Assembly: GCF_020889785.1 (NCBI RefSeq)
Contig: NZ_JACMYK010000002.1
Location: 1 to 64,000 of the forward strand
DNA: 64,000 nucleotides
Direction of reading: 5' to 3'
From: Bradyrhizobium acaciae
GTDB lineage: Bacteria; Pseudomonadota; Alphaproteobacteria; Rhizobiales; Xanthobacteraceae
A model generated the notes under the pieces. That model did no database searches. It was not told the origin of the DNA and worked only from the letters and a program-made list of their open reading frames with translations. Positions 1-7,816 of this stretch are shown here, in pieces (the first letter of the stretch is position 1; each line of letters opens with the position of its first letter). The translations under genes were made by a program, and so were the position numbers.

Positions 1-12
1 TCTCATCACGCT

Positions 13-654
13 CTAGTACGTCGAGCAGGTCGTCGGCATGGTGGCGATCGTCGGGGCATAAAACACGCACACCGACTGCCGCGGCCGCGTGAAGGCGACG
101 TCGCTGAGATTGATGCCGGCCTTGGCCATCACATAGCCGACCGTCGGAACGTATTTGTAGCTGACTTCACTGAAGATCAGATAGCTGCCCGCAACCAGCA
201 GCGCCGACGGAACGACACTGGTGACAATGTCACCCTGATTGCGGGTCGAGGCCGTCAACGTCGCCTGCGTGGCCCCCGAGGAGATCACCCCCGCCTTGCT
301 CCACTGGATGTGCGCGATGTTCGAGTTATCGACGTAGATTTCCGACAACGTGACTTTGGTCGGTGACGCATCATACGGCGTCATGATGCCGACGCTGGCA
401 CTGAAGAAGTTCTGAAGATCGCTGTCGACCACCTGCGTCGCCTGCGATGTCAGGTCCGACGCGGCGCGCGCCATCAGCGTGACCTTGCGGTCGACCGCGA
501 CGCCGGATGAGAACTCGACGATGCCGAAGAACATCACCAGCATCAGCGGCAGGATGAATGCAAACTCGACGGCGGCCACGCCCCGGCGATCATGCGCGAG
601 AGCCGCGGCGGAGCGCAGCAACGCCACGGGCTGGATTTTAATGGCTTTGCTCAT
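13..654 (-). CDS. TadG-like pseudopilin/pilus assembly protein
   Basis: Predicted Flp/Tad pilus-associated minor pseudopilin. About 20 residues in, after a basic stretch, it has the TadE/TadG signature: RRGVAAVEFAFILPLMLVMF, a hydrophobic helix opened by a conserved Glu, followed by a polar periplasmic part ending in a Cys-containing tail. The start at 654 gives the ATGA overlap with the upstream tadE-like stop; an ATG at 660 is also in frame. The frame stays open far upstream, but that part is a shadow of the neighbouring gene. It is translationally coupled to the tadE-like gene and belongs to the same pilus locus as the cpa/tad genes at 6-15 kb. Family call is firm; TadE versus TadG naming is not. 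Confidence 0.85.
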   Translation of the reverse strand: MSKAIKIQPVALLRSAAALAHDRRGVAAVEFAFILPLMLVMFFGIVEFSSGVAVDRKVTLMARAASDLTSQATQVVDSDLQNFFSASVGIMTPYDASPTKVTLSEIYVDNSNIAHIQWSKAGVISSGATQATLTASTRNQGDIVTSVVPSALLVAGSYLIFSEVSYKYVPTVGYVMAKAGINLSDVAFTRPRQSVCVFYAPTIATMPTTCSTY

Positions 655-1202
655 GAGCATGTGGTCCCGGCGGTTCCGGCGGGCTCGTTCTTGAACGTCG
701 CGGTCGCAATGAGGAGCCGCTTGCCGTTGGCGAGGGTGGCGGTGCTGAAGACCTTGGTGACAAACAGCGGCCACTGATAAAACAGCCGGACCACGACGAC
801 GTCGCCGTCCTTGCCGGGACACCATTTCACCTGCGTGGGGTCGGTGATGGGCGTAATGTTGACGCTGCTAAAGCCTGTCGCAGACGGGTAGCTGCGCACG
901 TCGACGTATACGCCGTTGGTGCAATCGAACAACGCGCTGACTCGCGCGCAGACAAAATCCTTGAACTGCTGCTGGGTATAATTTGCGCCCTGGGCCTGGC
1001 CGGTCATGATGAAGCGGGACGAATCCTGCGTCACCGTCTCGAGCACCTGGCTCGCAAAGAAGATCATTGCCACTTCGATAATCGCAAAAAGCAATCCGAA
1101 AAACAGCGGCGCGACCATCGCGAATTCGACCGCGGTCACGCCGCGCCGGTTTCGACAAAATCTGCGGAGGAGGCGTGCGAAGGAACGAGCGGGCAGCGGC
1201 AT
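651..1202 (-). CDS. TadE-like pseudopilin/pilus assembly protein
   Basis: TadE/TadG family protein of the Flp pilus system. It carries the family signature RRGVTAVEFAMVAPLFFGLL near residue 20 (basic stretch, Glu, single membrane helix) and a periplasmic domain with several Cys residues. The ATG at 1202 is chosen over 1241 because a purine-rich GGGGA lies about six bases upstream and the protein then begins with a short basic leader. It overlaps the next gene by four bases. A CtrA-box-like sequence lies about 90 bases upstream, so this two-gene unit is probably co-regulated with the pilin locus. Confidence 0.85.
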   Translation of the reverse strand: MPLPARSFARLLRRFCRNRRGVTAVEFAMVAPLFFGLLFAIIEVAMIFFASQVLETVTQDSSRFIMTGQAQGANYTQQQFKDFVCARVSALFDCTNGVYVDVRSYPSATGFSSVNITPITDPTQVKWCPGKDGDVVVVRLFYQWPLFVTKVFSTATLANGKRLLIATATFKNEPAGTAGTTCS

Positions 1203-1291
1203 CAATGTCCCCGGATCAACATGGCGGCAACAACTACCCAAGACTCATTGTCGAAGTATTTCGCCGGATCGAGACAGAGCGACCCGATCCG

Positions 1292-1306
1292 TTAGGTCTT
1301 TCTTAA
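1292..1306 (-). promoter_or_regulatory. CtrA-box-like site upstream of tadE-like gene
   Basis: Reads TTAA, seven bases, CTAA on the minus strand: one mismatch to the CtrA consensus TTAA-N7-TTAA. It lies about 90 bases before the chosen tadE-like start. Similar near-matches precede flp, cpaB and tadD in this window. CtrA control of pilin genes is established in Caulobacter; its use here is inferred. Confidence 0.45.
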
Positions 1307-1373
1307 CGATATCGGGTAGGCCCCTCGCGATCGGCGGCGACCCCGGCGGGTGAGGCGCCGGAGCGGACACGCA

Positions 1374-1880
1374 TCAGTTCTGCTGCTTCCCGGCCGCGCT
1401 CGAGCCTGAGGCCTGGCTGTTGAGGGAACCGGCCTGGTCCATGGTCGACTTGAAATAGGTCTCGCCGTCGCCGAGCGTGATGCGGCGTTGACAGACCGGC
1501 ATGCAGCTGTAGGTCTCGCGATCGACGCCGCGATAGACAGTGACGAGCTGATCGGTCGGACCCTCGACCTGAATCTGGCGATCCACCAGCACCTGGCCGG
1601 TGCGGTCGAGCGCGATGAAGTTGGTGGCACCGTAGCCCTTGCCGGTCACGACAACGACCCCGCCATTCTGCAGGGTGACGTCGGCGATCAGCGGATTGCC
1701 GACAACGATCGTGGCAATGCCGCCGGGCAGCTTGACGAGCTTGGCCTGATCGACATTGACCGCGATCCGATCCGGATCCGGCGCTGCCGTTGCGAGCGCG
1801 GGCCCCAGCAGCATGGCTGCGGCCAACGAGATGAATCCAATGCGCGTGACGGCGCGAATACGCTGGGACTGAAACGACAT
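1374..1880 (-). CDS. Secreted pilus assembly protein, CpaC N-terminal-domain type
   Basis: A 168-residue exported protein that is essentially the N-terminal domain of a CpaC/RcpA secretin without the secretin barrel. A signal peptide (to about residue 32, ending near ALATAA) is followed by a domain with KLVKLPGGIATIVVGNPLIA and GYGATNFIALDRTGQ, the pattern seen in the N-domain of CpaC at 7.8-9.3 kb. The C-terminal part has a Cys pair (SCMPVCQR) and a low-complexity Ser/Gln tail. It lies upstream of and parallel to the tadE/tadG pair, so it may be an accessory of the pilus channel. Confidence 0.8.
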   Translation of the reverse strand: MSFQSQRIRAVTRIGFISLAAAMLLGPALATAAPDPDRIAVNVDQAKLVKLPGGIATIVVGNPLIADVTLQNGGVVVVTGKGYGATNFIALDRTGQVLVDRQIQVEGPTDQLVTVYRGVDRETYSCMPVCQRRITLGDGETYFKSTMDQAGSLNSQASGSSAAGKQQN

Positions 1881-2286
1881 ACTCTACCCCGGGACGTTAA
1901 CAGGCCGGCAAAAAGCAGATACGCAGCGGACCGGCGCCCGACGCAGGCAAATCTGACGGCAATTCATTTAAGAAGAGCAAAAATCGAGCGCTGAATTGCA
2001 CGGATGTCACGACTTCCCGGGGAATTGCCCGGAATAGGCCGCTTGTCCGGCAATCTCGTGCGGGAATGCCTGGTCGTCGATGCCGTAGCCCTGCGGTTCG
2101 GCAGGAGGCTCGAAGTCCTGCGGCTCGCGTTCGGCGGTTGCGGCGCGCTCACCGTCGAGCGTCGCGTCGCCCCAGCGTGACGGCCGATCGCAGCGGCAGT
2201 GACGCCATCGAACCGCACGCTTCGCGATTATAGCAATCTTAAGAGACTCCGAGCAGTTTCTGCCCACCACAACCGCGGGGCGGCAG
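1881..2286. other. Intergenic stretch with a possible broken small ORF
   Basis: No confident gene. On the minus strand, an ATG at 2208 opens 19 codons, and a different frame running to a stop at 2007 reads like real protein (e.g. EPQDFEPPAEPQGYG) with high GC at third positions. Joining them needs one frame change near 2150. No Shine-Dalgarno sequence is visible. It could be a decayed small gene; treat as tentative. Confidence 0.2.
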
Positions 2287-3360
2287 GTGTCGTCGATATC
2301 AAGAATCGAAAAACGCGCTGTCGATTCCGGCGCTCGCGGCTTGGTTGTCGACCCGATCCGGATTCGTGACGCTGCGGCGCGCTGGTTCATGTTCAGCGAC
2401 TTTGGCGACGCTGCGCAGCGTCACATGGCGATCGTCTGGTCCTGCATTTTCGCTTGCACCCTCGCCGACGCGATCTGGCTGCCGAACTCCGGGCTTTCGT
2501 TCACATCATCCAACTGGATCTCGATCCTGCAATGCGTCGCATATTCGGGCACTGCGGCCGCATTCATCGCCATTGCCTCCAATCGGCTCGGCGGCGACCA
2601 ACGACGCCCGGCCGTCTGGTTGCGGCAGTGCCTGTTCATGACCGAACTGTTCTGGCGCGCGTTCCTGCCGATCAGCGCGCTGCTGACCGCGGGCAGCACC
2701 CTCAGCTATCTGATCGCGGCAGCCAAGCTGCCGCTGAGGGACGACGTTCTGGCAGGCTTCGATCATCTGCTGGGCTTCGACTGGCCGACCTTCCTGGCCA
2801 TGACGAACTCGAATTCGCTGGTCGCAACGCTGCTGACGACGGCCTATCAAAGCACCGGCCTGCTGTCCCAGGTGGTTCTGGTGTGGCTCATCCTGCAACG
2901 GCGCGGCGACAGGGTCGCGGAATTCATCGCCGTGCTCAGCCTGAGCGCAGTCGCGCTGTGCATCGGCATGTGGTTGATCCTGGCCGCGGGCGCCTTCGCC
3001 TATTTCGGCCCCGCGCCGAGCAGCTACGAGCACTTCGCGGCGCATGGCCCGATGTGGACCTTCGGGCGAACCTTCTCGATGTTGCACGACGGGTCGCTCT
3101 CGGTCATCAACTTGTCGATCGTCGACGGCATTGTCAGCTTTCCCTCGTTTCACACGATGCTCGGCGTCATGACGACTTATGCTGCGCGCGACACGCGCTG
3201 GCTGTTCGTTCCCGTGTTCGTCGTGAATGCAACGATGATCGTCGCGACGATGCCCGTGGGCGGCCATCATCTCGCTGACGTCCTGGCCGGCGGCGGGCTG
3301 ACCATTGCCGCCATCCTCGTGGTTCGCCTCTCTGCCCGGCTGTCCGTCAGCCGGACCTAG
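2287..3360 (+). CDS. PAP2-superfamily membrane phosphatase
   Basis: Multi-pass inner-membrane protein of the PAP2 (phosphatidic acid phosphatase 2) superfamily, acting on a lipid or isoprenoid phosphate of unknown identity. The catalytic signatures are at the C-terminal end: SFPSFHT near residues 284-290 and GGHHLADVLAG near 325-335, where the His residues do the chemistry in this family. The N-terminal two thirds are membrane helices, an arrangement like inositol-phosphorylceramide-synthase-like PAP2 proteins. The start at 2287 is a GTG with a weak ribosome site; an ATG at 2389 is an alternative. It is a single gene and not obviously part of the pilus system around it. Confidence 0.85.
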   Translation: MSSISRIEKRAVDSGARGLVVDPIRIRDAAARWFMFSDFGDAAQRHMAIVWSCIFACTLADAIWLPNSGLSFTSSNWISILQCVAYSGTAAAFIAIASNRLGGDQRRPAVWLRQCLFMTELFWRAFLPISALLTAGSTLSYLIAAAKLPLRDDVLAGFDHLLGFDWPTFLAMTNSNSLVATLLTTAYQSTGLLSQVVLVWLILQRRGDRVAEFIAVLSLSAVALCIGMWLILAAGAFAYFGPAPSSYEHFAAHGPMWTFGRTFSMLHDGSLSVINLSIVDGIVSFPSFHTMLGVMTTYAARDTRWLFVPVFVVNATMIVATMPVGGHHLADVLAGGGLTIAAILVVRLSARLSVSRT

Positions 3361-3451
3361 GCCGTCATTCAAAGCGCCTCGCCTGCGGCCGCCGGCCCCT
3401 GCCGAACCTGACGCTCGCCGTGCCGACCCGCGTTGCCTGCCTGCAGCGGCT

Positions 3452-4897
3452 TCAACGTGCGGCGCGAACGTGAATCACGACGCGTTCATCGGCGTAGAGG
3501 CGCCGCCATCCTCCGATGTGATCCAGAAACCTGGAAGCCGGCGTGGTCGGATCGAGCATCACCGCATCGATGTCATGGGTCTTGAGCAGATCGAGGAAGC
3601 CGTCGACGTCCTTGAGCTGGAGCGCGCGGTAGTAGTCCATCTCGAACTTTTCGCCGTAGAGCTCGGCACGGCCGTCGACGAACACCGGCACCTGACGCCA
3701 GATCAGGTAGCCGCCGAACTGCAGATCGTGGAGCACGCGCCGCGCGTTGTACGCCTTCAGCGCGTCGACGGCAGCAGCCGGCGAATGGATCGGCGGCGGG
3801 GAGATGGTCTGGCGCGCCGCAACGATCGAGGTCGACACGCACAGCGCGGCGATCAGCATTGCCGCCGGCACGGCATTCAACCGGACGGTGCGCGCGGCGC
3901 GCAAGCCGAACTGGGTTGCCACCGGGGTCATCGCAGCCAGTGGCAGCAACACGGCGAACAGCTCGAGATTACGGACATGGGACAGCGCCATGTGCAGCAA
4001 GCCCAGCACCAGGGCGATCCGCGGCAGCGGCAGCTTCACCCCGCAATAGAGCGCTGCGCCGATCAGGCCGAGAATCGACAGCTCGAACCCATCGACCTGG
4101 CTGAAATTCGCCGGCATCCACTCTGCGATGAGCTGCAGCAGCTCACCGAGGCTCAGAATCTTCAGCGAGGCCAGGATCGAACCCCAGCCATAGGGCGTGA
4201 CGCAGCAGGCGGCCAGCGCGCCGATGCCGAACGCCGCCCAGCGCAGCGCCAGCGCCAACCTTTGCGCCGGCGCGGCATTCCACATCGCATCGAGTGCGAA
4301 GGCCCCGGCCAGCACCAGCCCGAACAGAAAGCCGCCATGCAGATTGGCCCACAGCGCGATCAGCGGCAGCAGCCAGAATGAGGGCGCCTCGCGGCGTTCG
4401 CTGGCAACCATCAGGCCGTTGGCCCAGACCAGCATGATCGGCAGCACCAGCACGTGCGGACGGGCGAGCAGATGCCCGCATGTCAGCACCAGCGCGGCGA
4501 GCGCGATCAGGCTCGCATAAATCGCCGGCAAGGCGCGGCTGAGGATCGCGGTAAGCAGCGCAAAGGTGGCGGCGCCGTAGGCCGCGGCCAGTGCCGCCGG
4601 CCCGGTCCACCCGGCAAGGTCATAGGCCTTCGCGAACAGCACCTGCGCCAGCCAGGACGACGACACCCATGGCTCGCCCGCCTTGGTGAAAGAATAGATG
4701 TCGACCGACGGCAGCGCGTGGTGGTCGAGGATCCATCGCCCGACCGCAATCTGCCAGTAGGTGTCGGAGTCGGCGAGCAGCCGGTCGCCGACGATCAGCA
4801 GCAGCGCGTAGACGCCGCACGCCATCCAGAACCAGGCCGGGACCTCGGCGAATACGGAGGTCCTGGCCTGCGGGATGGCTGCGGTCTCAGCACTCAT
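3452..4897 (-). CDS. Polytopic membrane protein, GT-C glycosyltransferase-like
   Basis: A 481-residue inner-membrane protein with about ten hydrophobic helices. Near residues 43-48 it has the DSDTYW motif, followed by QIAVGRWILDH and SFTKAGEPW. This acidic first-loop pattern resembles GT-C-fold glycosyltransferases that use polyprenyl-linked sugars. The C-terminal 100 residues form a soluble domain (VFVDGRAELYG, MLDPTTPASRFL). No substrate can be inferred. It is divergently placed from the PAP2 gene and lies 24 bases downstream of the hydroxylase gene, possibly in one transcript with it. Confidence 0.6.
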   Translation of the reverse strand: MSAETAAIPQARTSVFAEVPAWFWMACGVYALLLIVGDRLLADSDTYWQIAVGRWILDHHALPSVDIYSFTKAGEPWVSSSWLAQVLFAKAYDLAGWTGPAALAAAYGAATFALLTAILSRALPAIYASLIALAALVLTCGHLLARPHVLVLPIMLVWANGLMVASERREAPSFWLLPLIALWANLHGGFLFGLVLAGAFALDAMWNAAPAQRLALALRWAAFGIGALAACCVTPYGWGSILASLKILSLGELLQLIAEWMPANFSQVDGFELSILGLIGAALYCGVKLPLPRIALVLGLLHMALSHVRNLELFAVLLPLAAMTPVATQFGLRAARTVRLNAVPAAMLIAALCVSTSIVAARQTISPPPIHSPAAAVDALKAYNARRVLHDLQFGGYLIWRQVPVFVDGRAELYGEKFEMDYYRALQLKDVDGFLDLLKTHDIDAVMLDPTTPASRFLDHIGGWRRLYADERVVIHVRAAR

Positions 4898-4921
4898 GCG
4901 GACACGGACCGGTTGATGACG

Positions 4922-5752
4922 TCAATGCCGGAACGGATAGGCCAGCTGTCCGCCGATTTCGGCCGGCACGCCCTGCTCGGCATCGACGCCGTAATCGTCC
5001 GGAAGCTTGCCTTCGGGCATCCGGAACGTTCCGAACAGAATATCCCAGAGCGGAAACGTGCCGGCGAAATTGGTGTCACCGCCTTCTTCCAGCGCGGTGT
5101 GATGCCAGCGGTGAAACACCGGCGTGGCGATCACGTATTTGAACGGGCCGAGCGTCCAGTTCAGGTTGGCGTGCACGAATGCCGAGTGGAATGTGGTGAA
5201 AGGGCCGACCCACAGCATGATGTTCGGCGAGATGCCGGCCATCAGCAGGATCACGTCGACCGTGATCGTGCCGATCAGGAGATTGACGGGATGGAAGCGC
5301 GCCGCCGAGATCCATTCGAGATCCTCGGAGGAGTGATGAATGGCGTGATACTTCCAGAAGCCGCCGCCGTGAAACATCCGGTGCAGCCAGTACAGCATGA
5401 AGTCGGAAGCGACCAGGAAGACGATCGACTGCAGCCAGAGCGGCAGCTGCGCCAACGGACCGTGCCCGTTCTCATAGAATGCGATCAGCTCGTCGGCGCC
5501 GTGCACGTTGAAGACCGCGGCCGCGCCGACCACCAGCAGACCGATGCGCAGCACGCGGGCGAACACCGGCACGAAGAACCAGTAGCAAATGTCCGTGACC
5601 AGCTCGCGCTTCTGCCACCACGGCTTGCCGGGATTGCAGGCCCAGTAATGGGTCAGCACCGTAAAGAACAGACCGAGCGCGATCGTGATCGGCACCACCC
5701 GCATCATCGTCTGGCCGAGCATCTCGATGACTTCGATCGGAAGGGTGGACAT
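4922..5752 (-). CDS. Sterol desaturase / fatty acid hydroxylase family protein
   Basis: Membrane di-iron hydroxylase. The three histidine clusters that bind the two irons are present: HRMFH (about residues 124-128), HAIHH (136-140) and HRWHH (214-218), embedded in four or more hydrophobic helices. The substrate is unknown; hopanoid, sterol-like or fatty-acyl lipids are typical for the family. The ATG at 5752 is preferred over 5764 because GAGG lies six bases upstream of it. It reads into the GT-C-like gene. Confidence 0.85.
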   Translation of the reverse strand: MSTLPIEVIEMLGQTMMRVVPITIALGLFFTVLTHYWACNPGKPWWQKRELVTDICYWFFVPVFARVLRIGLLVVGAAAVFNVHGADELIAFYENGHGPLAQLPLWLQSIVFLVASDFMLYWLHRMFHGGGFWKYHAIHHSSEDLEWISAARFHPVNLLIGTITVDVILLMAGISPNIMLWVGPFTTFHSAFVHANLNWTLGPFKYVIATPVFHRWHHTALEEGGDTNFAGTFPLWDILFGTFRMPEGKLPDDYGVDAEQGVPAEIGGQLAYPFRH

Positions 5753-5851
5753 TGGCCGCCTCATGTAACGGAAGCCCCATGGGTATAGATGTGCGCTTAA
5801 GGAGCCGTGAACAGGTGCCGATGCCGCATCCCTGCAATTTCAGCGAGCCGC

Positions 5852-5866
5852 TTAATGCCAAATTTA
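5852..5866 (+). promoter_or_regulatory. CtrA-box-like site upstream of flp
   Basis: TTAA, seven bases, TTTA: one mismatch to TTAA-N7-TTAA. It is about 155 bases upstream of the pilin start codon, in the only non-coding stretch before flp. Function is inferred from the consensus and from the parallel sites at 1292, 6928 and 15853. Confidence 0.4.
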
Positions 5867-6021
5867 CTGTGCGCAACAACAGCGGGTTCCCCCAGAGTTT
5901 ATGCGATCAAATTAACTGCACCGAAATCGTCCAACCGTAGGGTGCCGCAATGGTCACGGTGCTGAGAACGCCGGCGAGACCAAATCTAGTTCGACCAGCC
6001 ACGTGTACACAGGAGCTATTT

Positions 6022-6186
6022 ATGAAGAACCTCGTTTCGCGCTTCGTGAAGGACGAATCGGGCGCGACCGCCATCGAATACGGTCTGATTGCGACCGGCA
6101 TTGCGATCGCGATCATCGCTGCAGTCAACGGCGTCGGCACCAAGCTCTCGGGCACCTTCAGCACGATCTCGAGCTCTCTGAAGTAA
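6022..6186 (+). CDS. flp: Flp/Fap-type pilin
   Basis: A 54-residue major pilin of the Tad system. It has a short basic leader (KNLVSRFVKDESG), the processing region ATAIEYGLIATGIAIA with the conserved Glu-Tyr after the cleavage point, one hydrophobic helix and a small Ser-rich tail. The ATG at 6022 has AGGAG six bases upstream; the open frame from 5950 is ignored for that reason. It is followed by a strong hairpin terminator, so it is probably made as an abundant monocistronic mRNA, with weaker read-through into cpaA. Confidence 0.95.
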   Translation: MKNLVSRFVKDESGATAIEYGLIATGIAIAIIAAVNGVGTKLSGTFSTISSSLK

Positions 6187-6210
6187 GCCGGTTCCGGCGA
6201 ATTCGCATCA

Positions 6211-6240
6211 AAGGTCCCGGCAACCCCGGGACCTTTGCTA
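6211..6240 (+). terminator. Intrinsic terminator after flp
   Basis: A perfect 10-bp stem, AAGGTCCCGG pairing with CCGGGACCTT around a 5-base loop, begins 25 bases after the flp stop. The T-run that follows is short (TTTGCTATTTG), so termination may be partial. Confidence 0.75.
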
Positions 6241-6357
6241 TTTGTCGGGGGGCGATTGGCGGCTCCATTGCAAGATGCGCAGGCCCTTACCCGATTGTTC
6301 ACCATTGGCCGCTAGCGTCGGGTCTCGACCGCAGCTCCAGCTTGACGGCATGAATCC

Positions 6358-6882
6358 ATGATCCTCGACATCGCACGCTTGATGCTGTTTCCGGCCCTGA
6401 TGGCCTTTGCGGCGGCGAGCGACCTGTTGACCATGACGATCCCGAACCGGATCTCACTGGCGCTGGTGGCCGGCTTCTTCGTCCTGGCGCCGCTGACCGG
6501 GATGGGGGCCCACGAGATCCTGACCCATGCCGGCGCGGGCGCGCTGGTTCTGGTCGTGGCGTTCGGCATGTTTGCGATGGGCTGGGTCGGCGGCGGGGAC
6601 GCCAAGGTCGCAGCCGCGGCCAGCCTTTGGTTCGGCTTCGAGCATCTGCTCCCCTATCTGGTCTTTGCGTCGCTGTTCGGCGGTGCTCTGACCGTGCTGC
6701 TGTTGCAGCTCCGGCAGTGGCCACTGCCCTATCCGCTCGCGTCCCAGGCCTGGCTCAGCCGCCTGCACGACAAGCAGACCGGGATTCCGTACGGCATCGC
6801 ACTCGCCCTCGGCGCCCTCCTGATCTATCCCGAGACGGACTGGATCAAGACGATCGATCTCGCGCACTTCGCCTTGCGCTGA
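6358..6882 (+). CDS. cpaA: Prepilin peptidase CpaA/TadV (A24 family)
   Basis: Inner-membrane aspartyl protease that removes the leader of Flp pilin and the TadE/TadG pseudopilins. Both catalytic aspartates are visible: D22 in AASDLLTMTIPN and D81 in the GGGD motif (WVGGGDAK). At 174 residues it is the short CpaA/TadV form without the N-terminal methylase domain of PilD. It is the first enzyme gene after flp and is separated from cpaB by about 125 bases carrying a CtrA-box-like site. Confidence 0.92.
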   Translation: MILDIARLMLFPALMAFAAASDLLTMTIPNRISLALVAGFFVLAPLTGMGAHEILTHAGAGALVLVVAFGMFAMGWVGGGDAKVAAAASLWFGFEHLLPYLVFASLFGGALTVLLLQLRQWPLPYPLASQAWLSRLHDKQTGIPYGIALALGALLIYPETDWIKTIDLAHFALR

Positions 6883-6927
6883 GAAAGCGGCAGTAACCGC
6901 TCGTTAAGGCGATTTAGATACGCCTCA

Positions 6928-6942
6928 TTAACCATGCTTTGA
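6928..6942 (+). promoter_or_regulatory. CtrA-box-like site upstream of cpaB
   Basis: TTAA, seven bases, TTGA: one mismatch to TTAA-N7-TTAA, 68 bases before the cpaB start codon. A further TTAA lies at 6904. It probably marks a promoter for the cpaB-tadC operon (inference). Confidence 0.4.
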
Positions 6943-7009
6943 CGAATAGCTGGTCAACTCCCATCACGGCGGCGGCAGCGTCGCGGCGTCATGTGGAAAG
7001 TGAAGCGTA

Positions 7010-7800
7010 ATGGATAAGGCCCGCATTCTGGTCCTGGCTATCGCAGGCTGCGCCGGCATTGCGGCGCTCTATTTGGCAAGCGGAAGCGACGACAAGCCGG
7101 CACCACCTCCGCCGGTCGCACAGCTCCCCACAGTCGACATCCTGGTCGCGCGCTCCGACATCGGCCTCGGCCAGGCGTGAAGCCCGAGGACGTGCAGTGG
7201 CAGACCTGGCCGGCGGCAACCGCCAGCGCCAGCTTCATGCGCAAGGACAGCCGCGCCGACGCCATCAAGGACGTCACCGGCTCGATCGCGCGCGCCCCGT
7301 TCATCCAGGGCGAGCCGATTCGCGAGCAGAAGCTCGTCAGGGCCGACGGCAGCGGCTTCATGGCTGCGATCCTGCCGACCGGCATGCGGGCGGTATCGAC
7401 CGAAATCTCACCCGAGACCGGCGCCGGCGGCTTCATCCTGCCGAATGACCGGGTCGACGTCCTGTTGTCGAAGCGGGACAAGAATCCGGACCGCAACGGC
7501 GCCGACATCGTCAACTCCGAAGTCATCCTGACCAATGTTCGTGTGCTGGCGATCGACCAGGCGCCCAAGGAGAAGGACGGCACCAACGCGTTGATCGGCA
7601 AGACGGTGACGCTGGAGCTGAAGCCCGAACAGACCGAGACGCTGGCGCGCGCGCGCCAGAGCGGCGTCCTGTCGCTGGCGCTGCGCAGCATCGCCGACAA
7701 CAACGCGCCCGAGACCAGGACCGACGACACCCGTAAGCGCGGTGAGACGATCAACGTCATCCGCTTTGGCGTTGCCAATCAGGCAACGATGCAGAAGTGA
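7010..7800 (+). pseudogene. cpaB: cpaB (RcpC/CpaB pilus assembly protein), frameshifted
   Basis: CpaB is the periplasmic SAF-domain partner of the CpaC secretin. The N-terminal part starts at 7010 (GGAAAG upstream), has a hydrophobic signal/anchor (ILVLAIAGCAGIAALYLA) and reaches IGLGQA before a TGA at 7178-7180. The rest of the protein (VKPEDVQWQTWP onward, SAF and C-terminal domains, 207 codons) is intact in the frame one base back, opening with GTG at 7177. Restoring one base near 7176 (GCGTG to GCGGTG) gives a normal CpaB. Either a true one-base deletion, a sequencing error, or two polypeptides coupled through the GTGA overlap. All downstream tad genes look intact. Confidence 0.85.
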
Positions 7801-7816
7801 CATGAGGACACACGTG

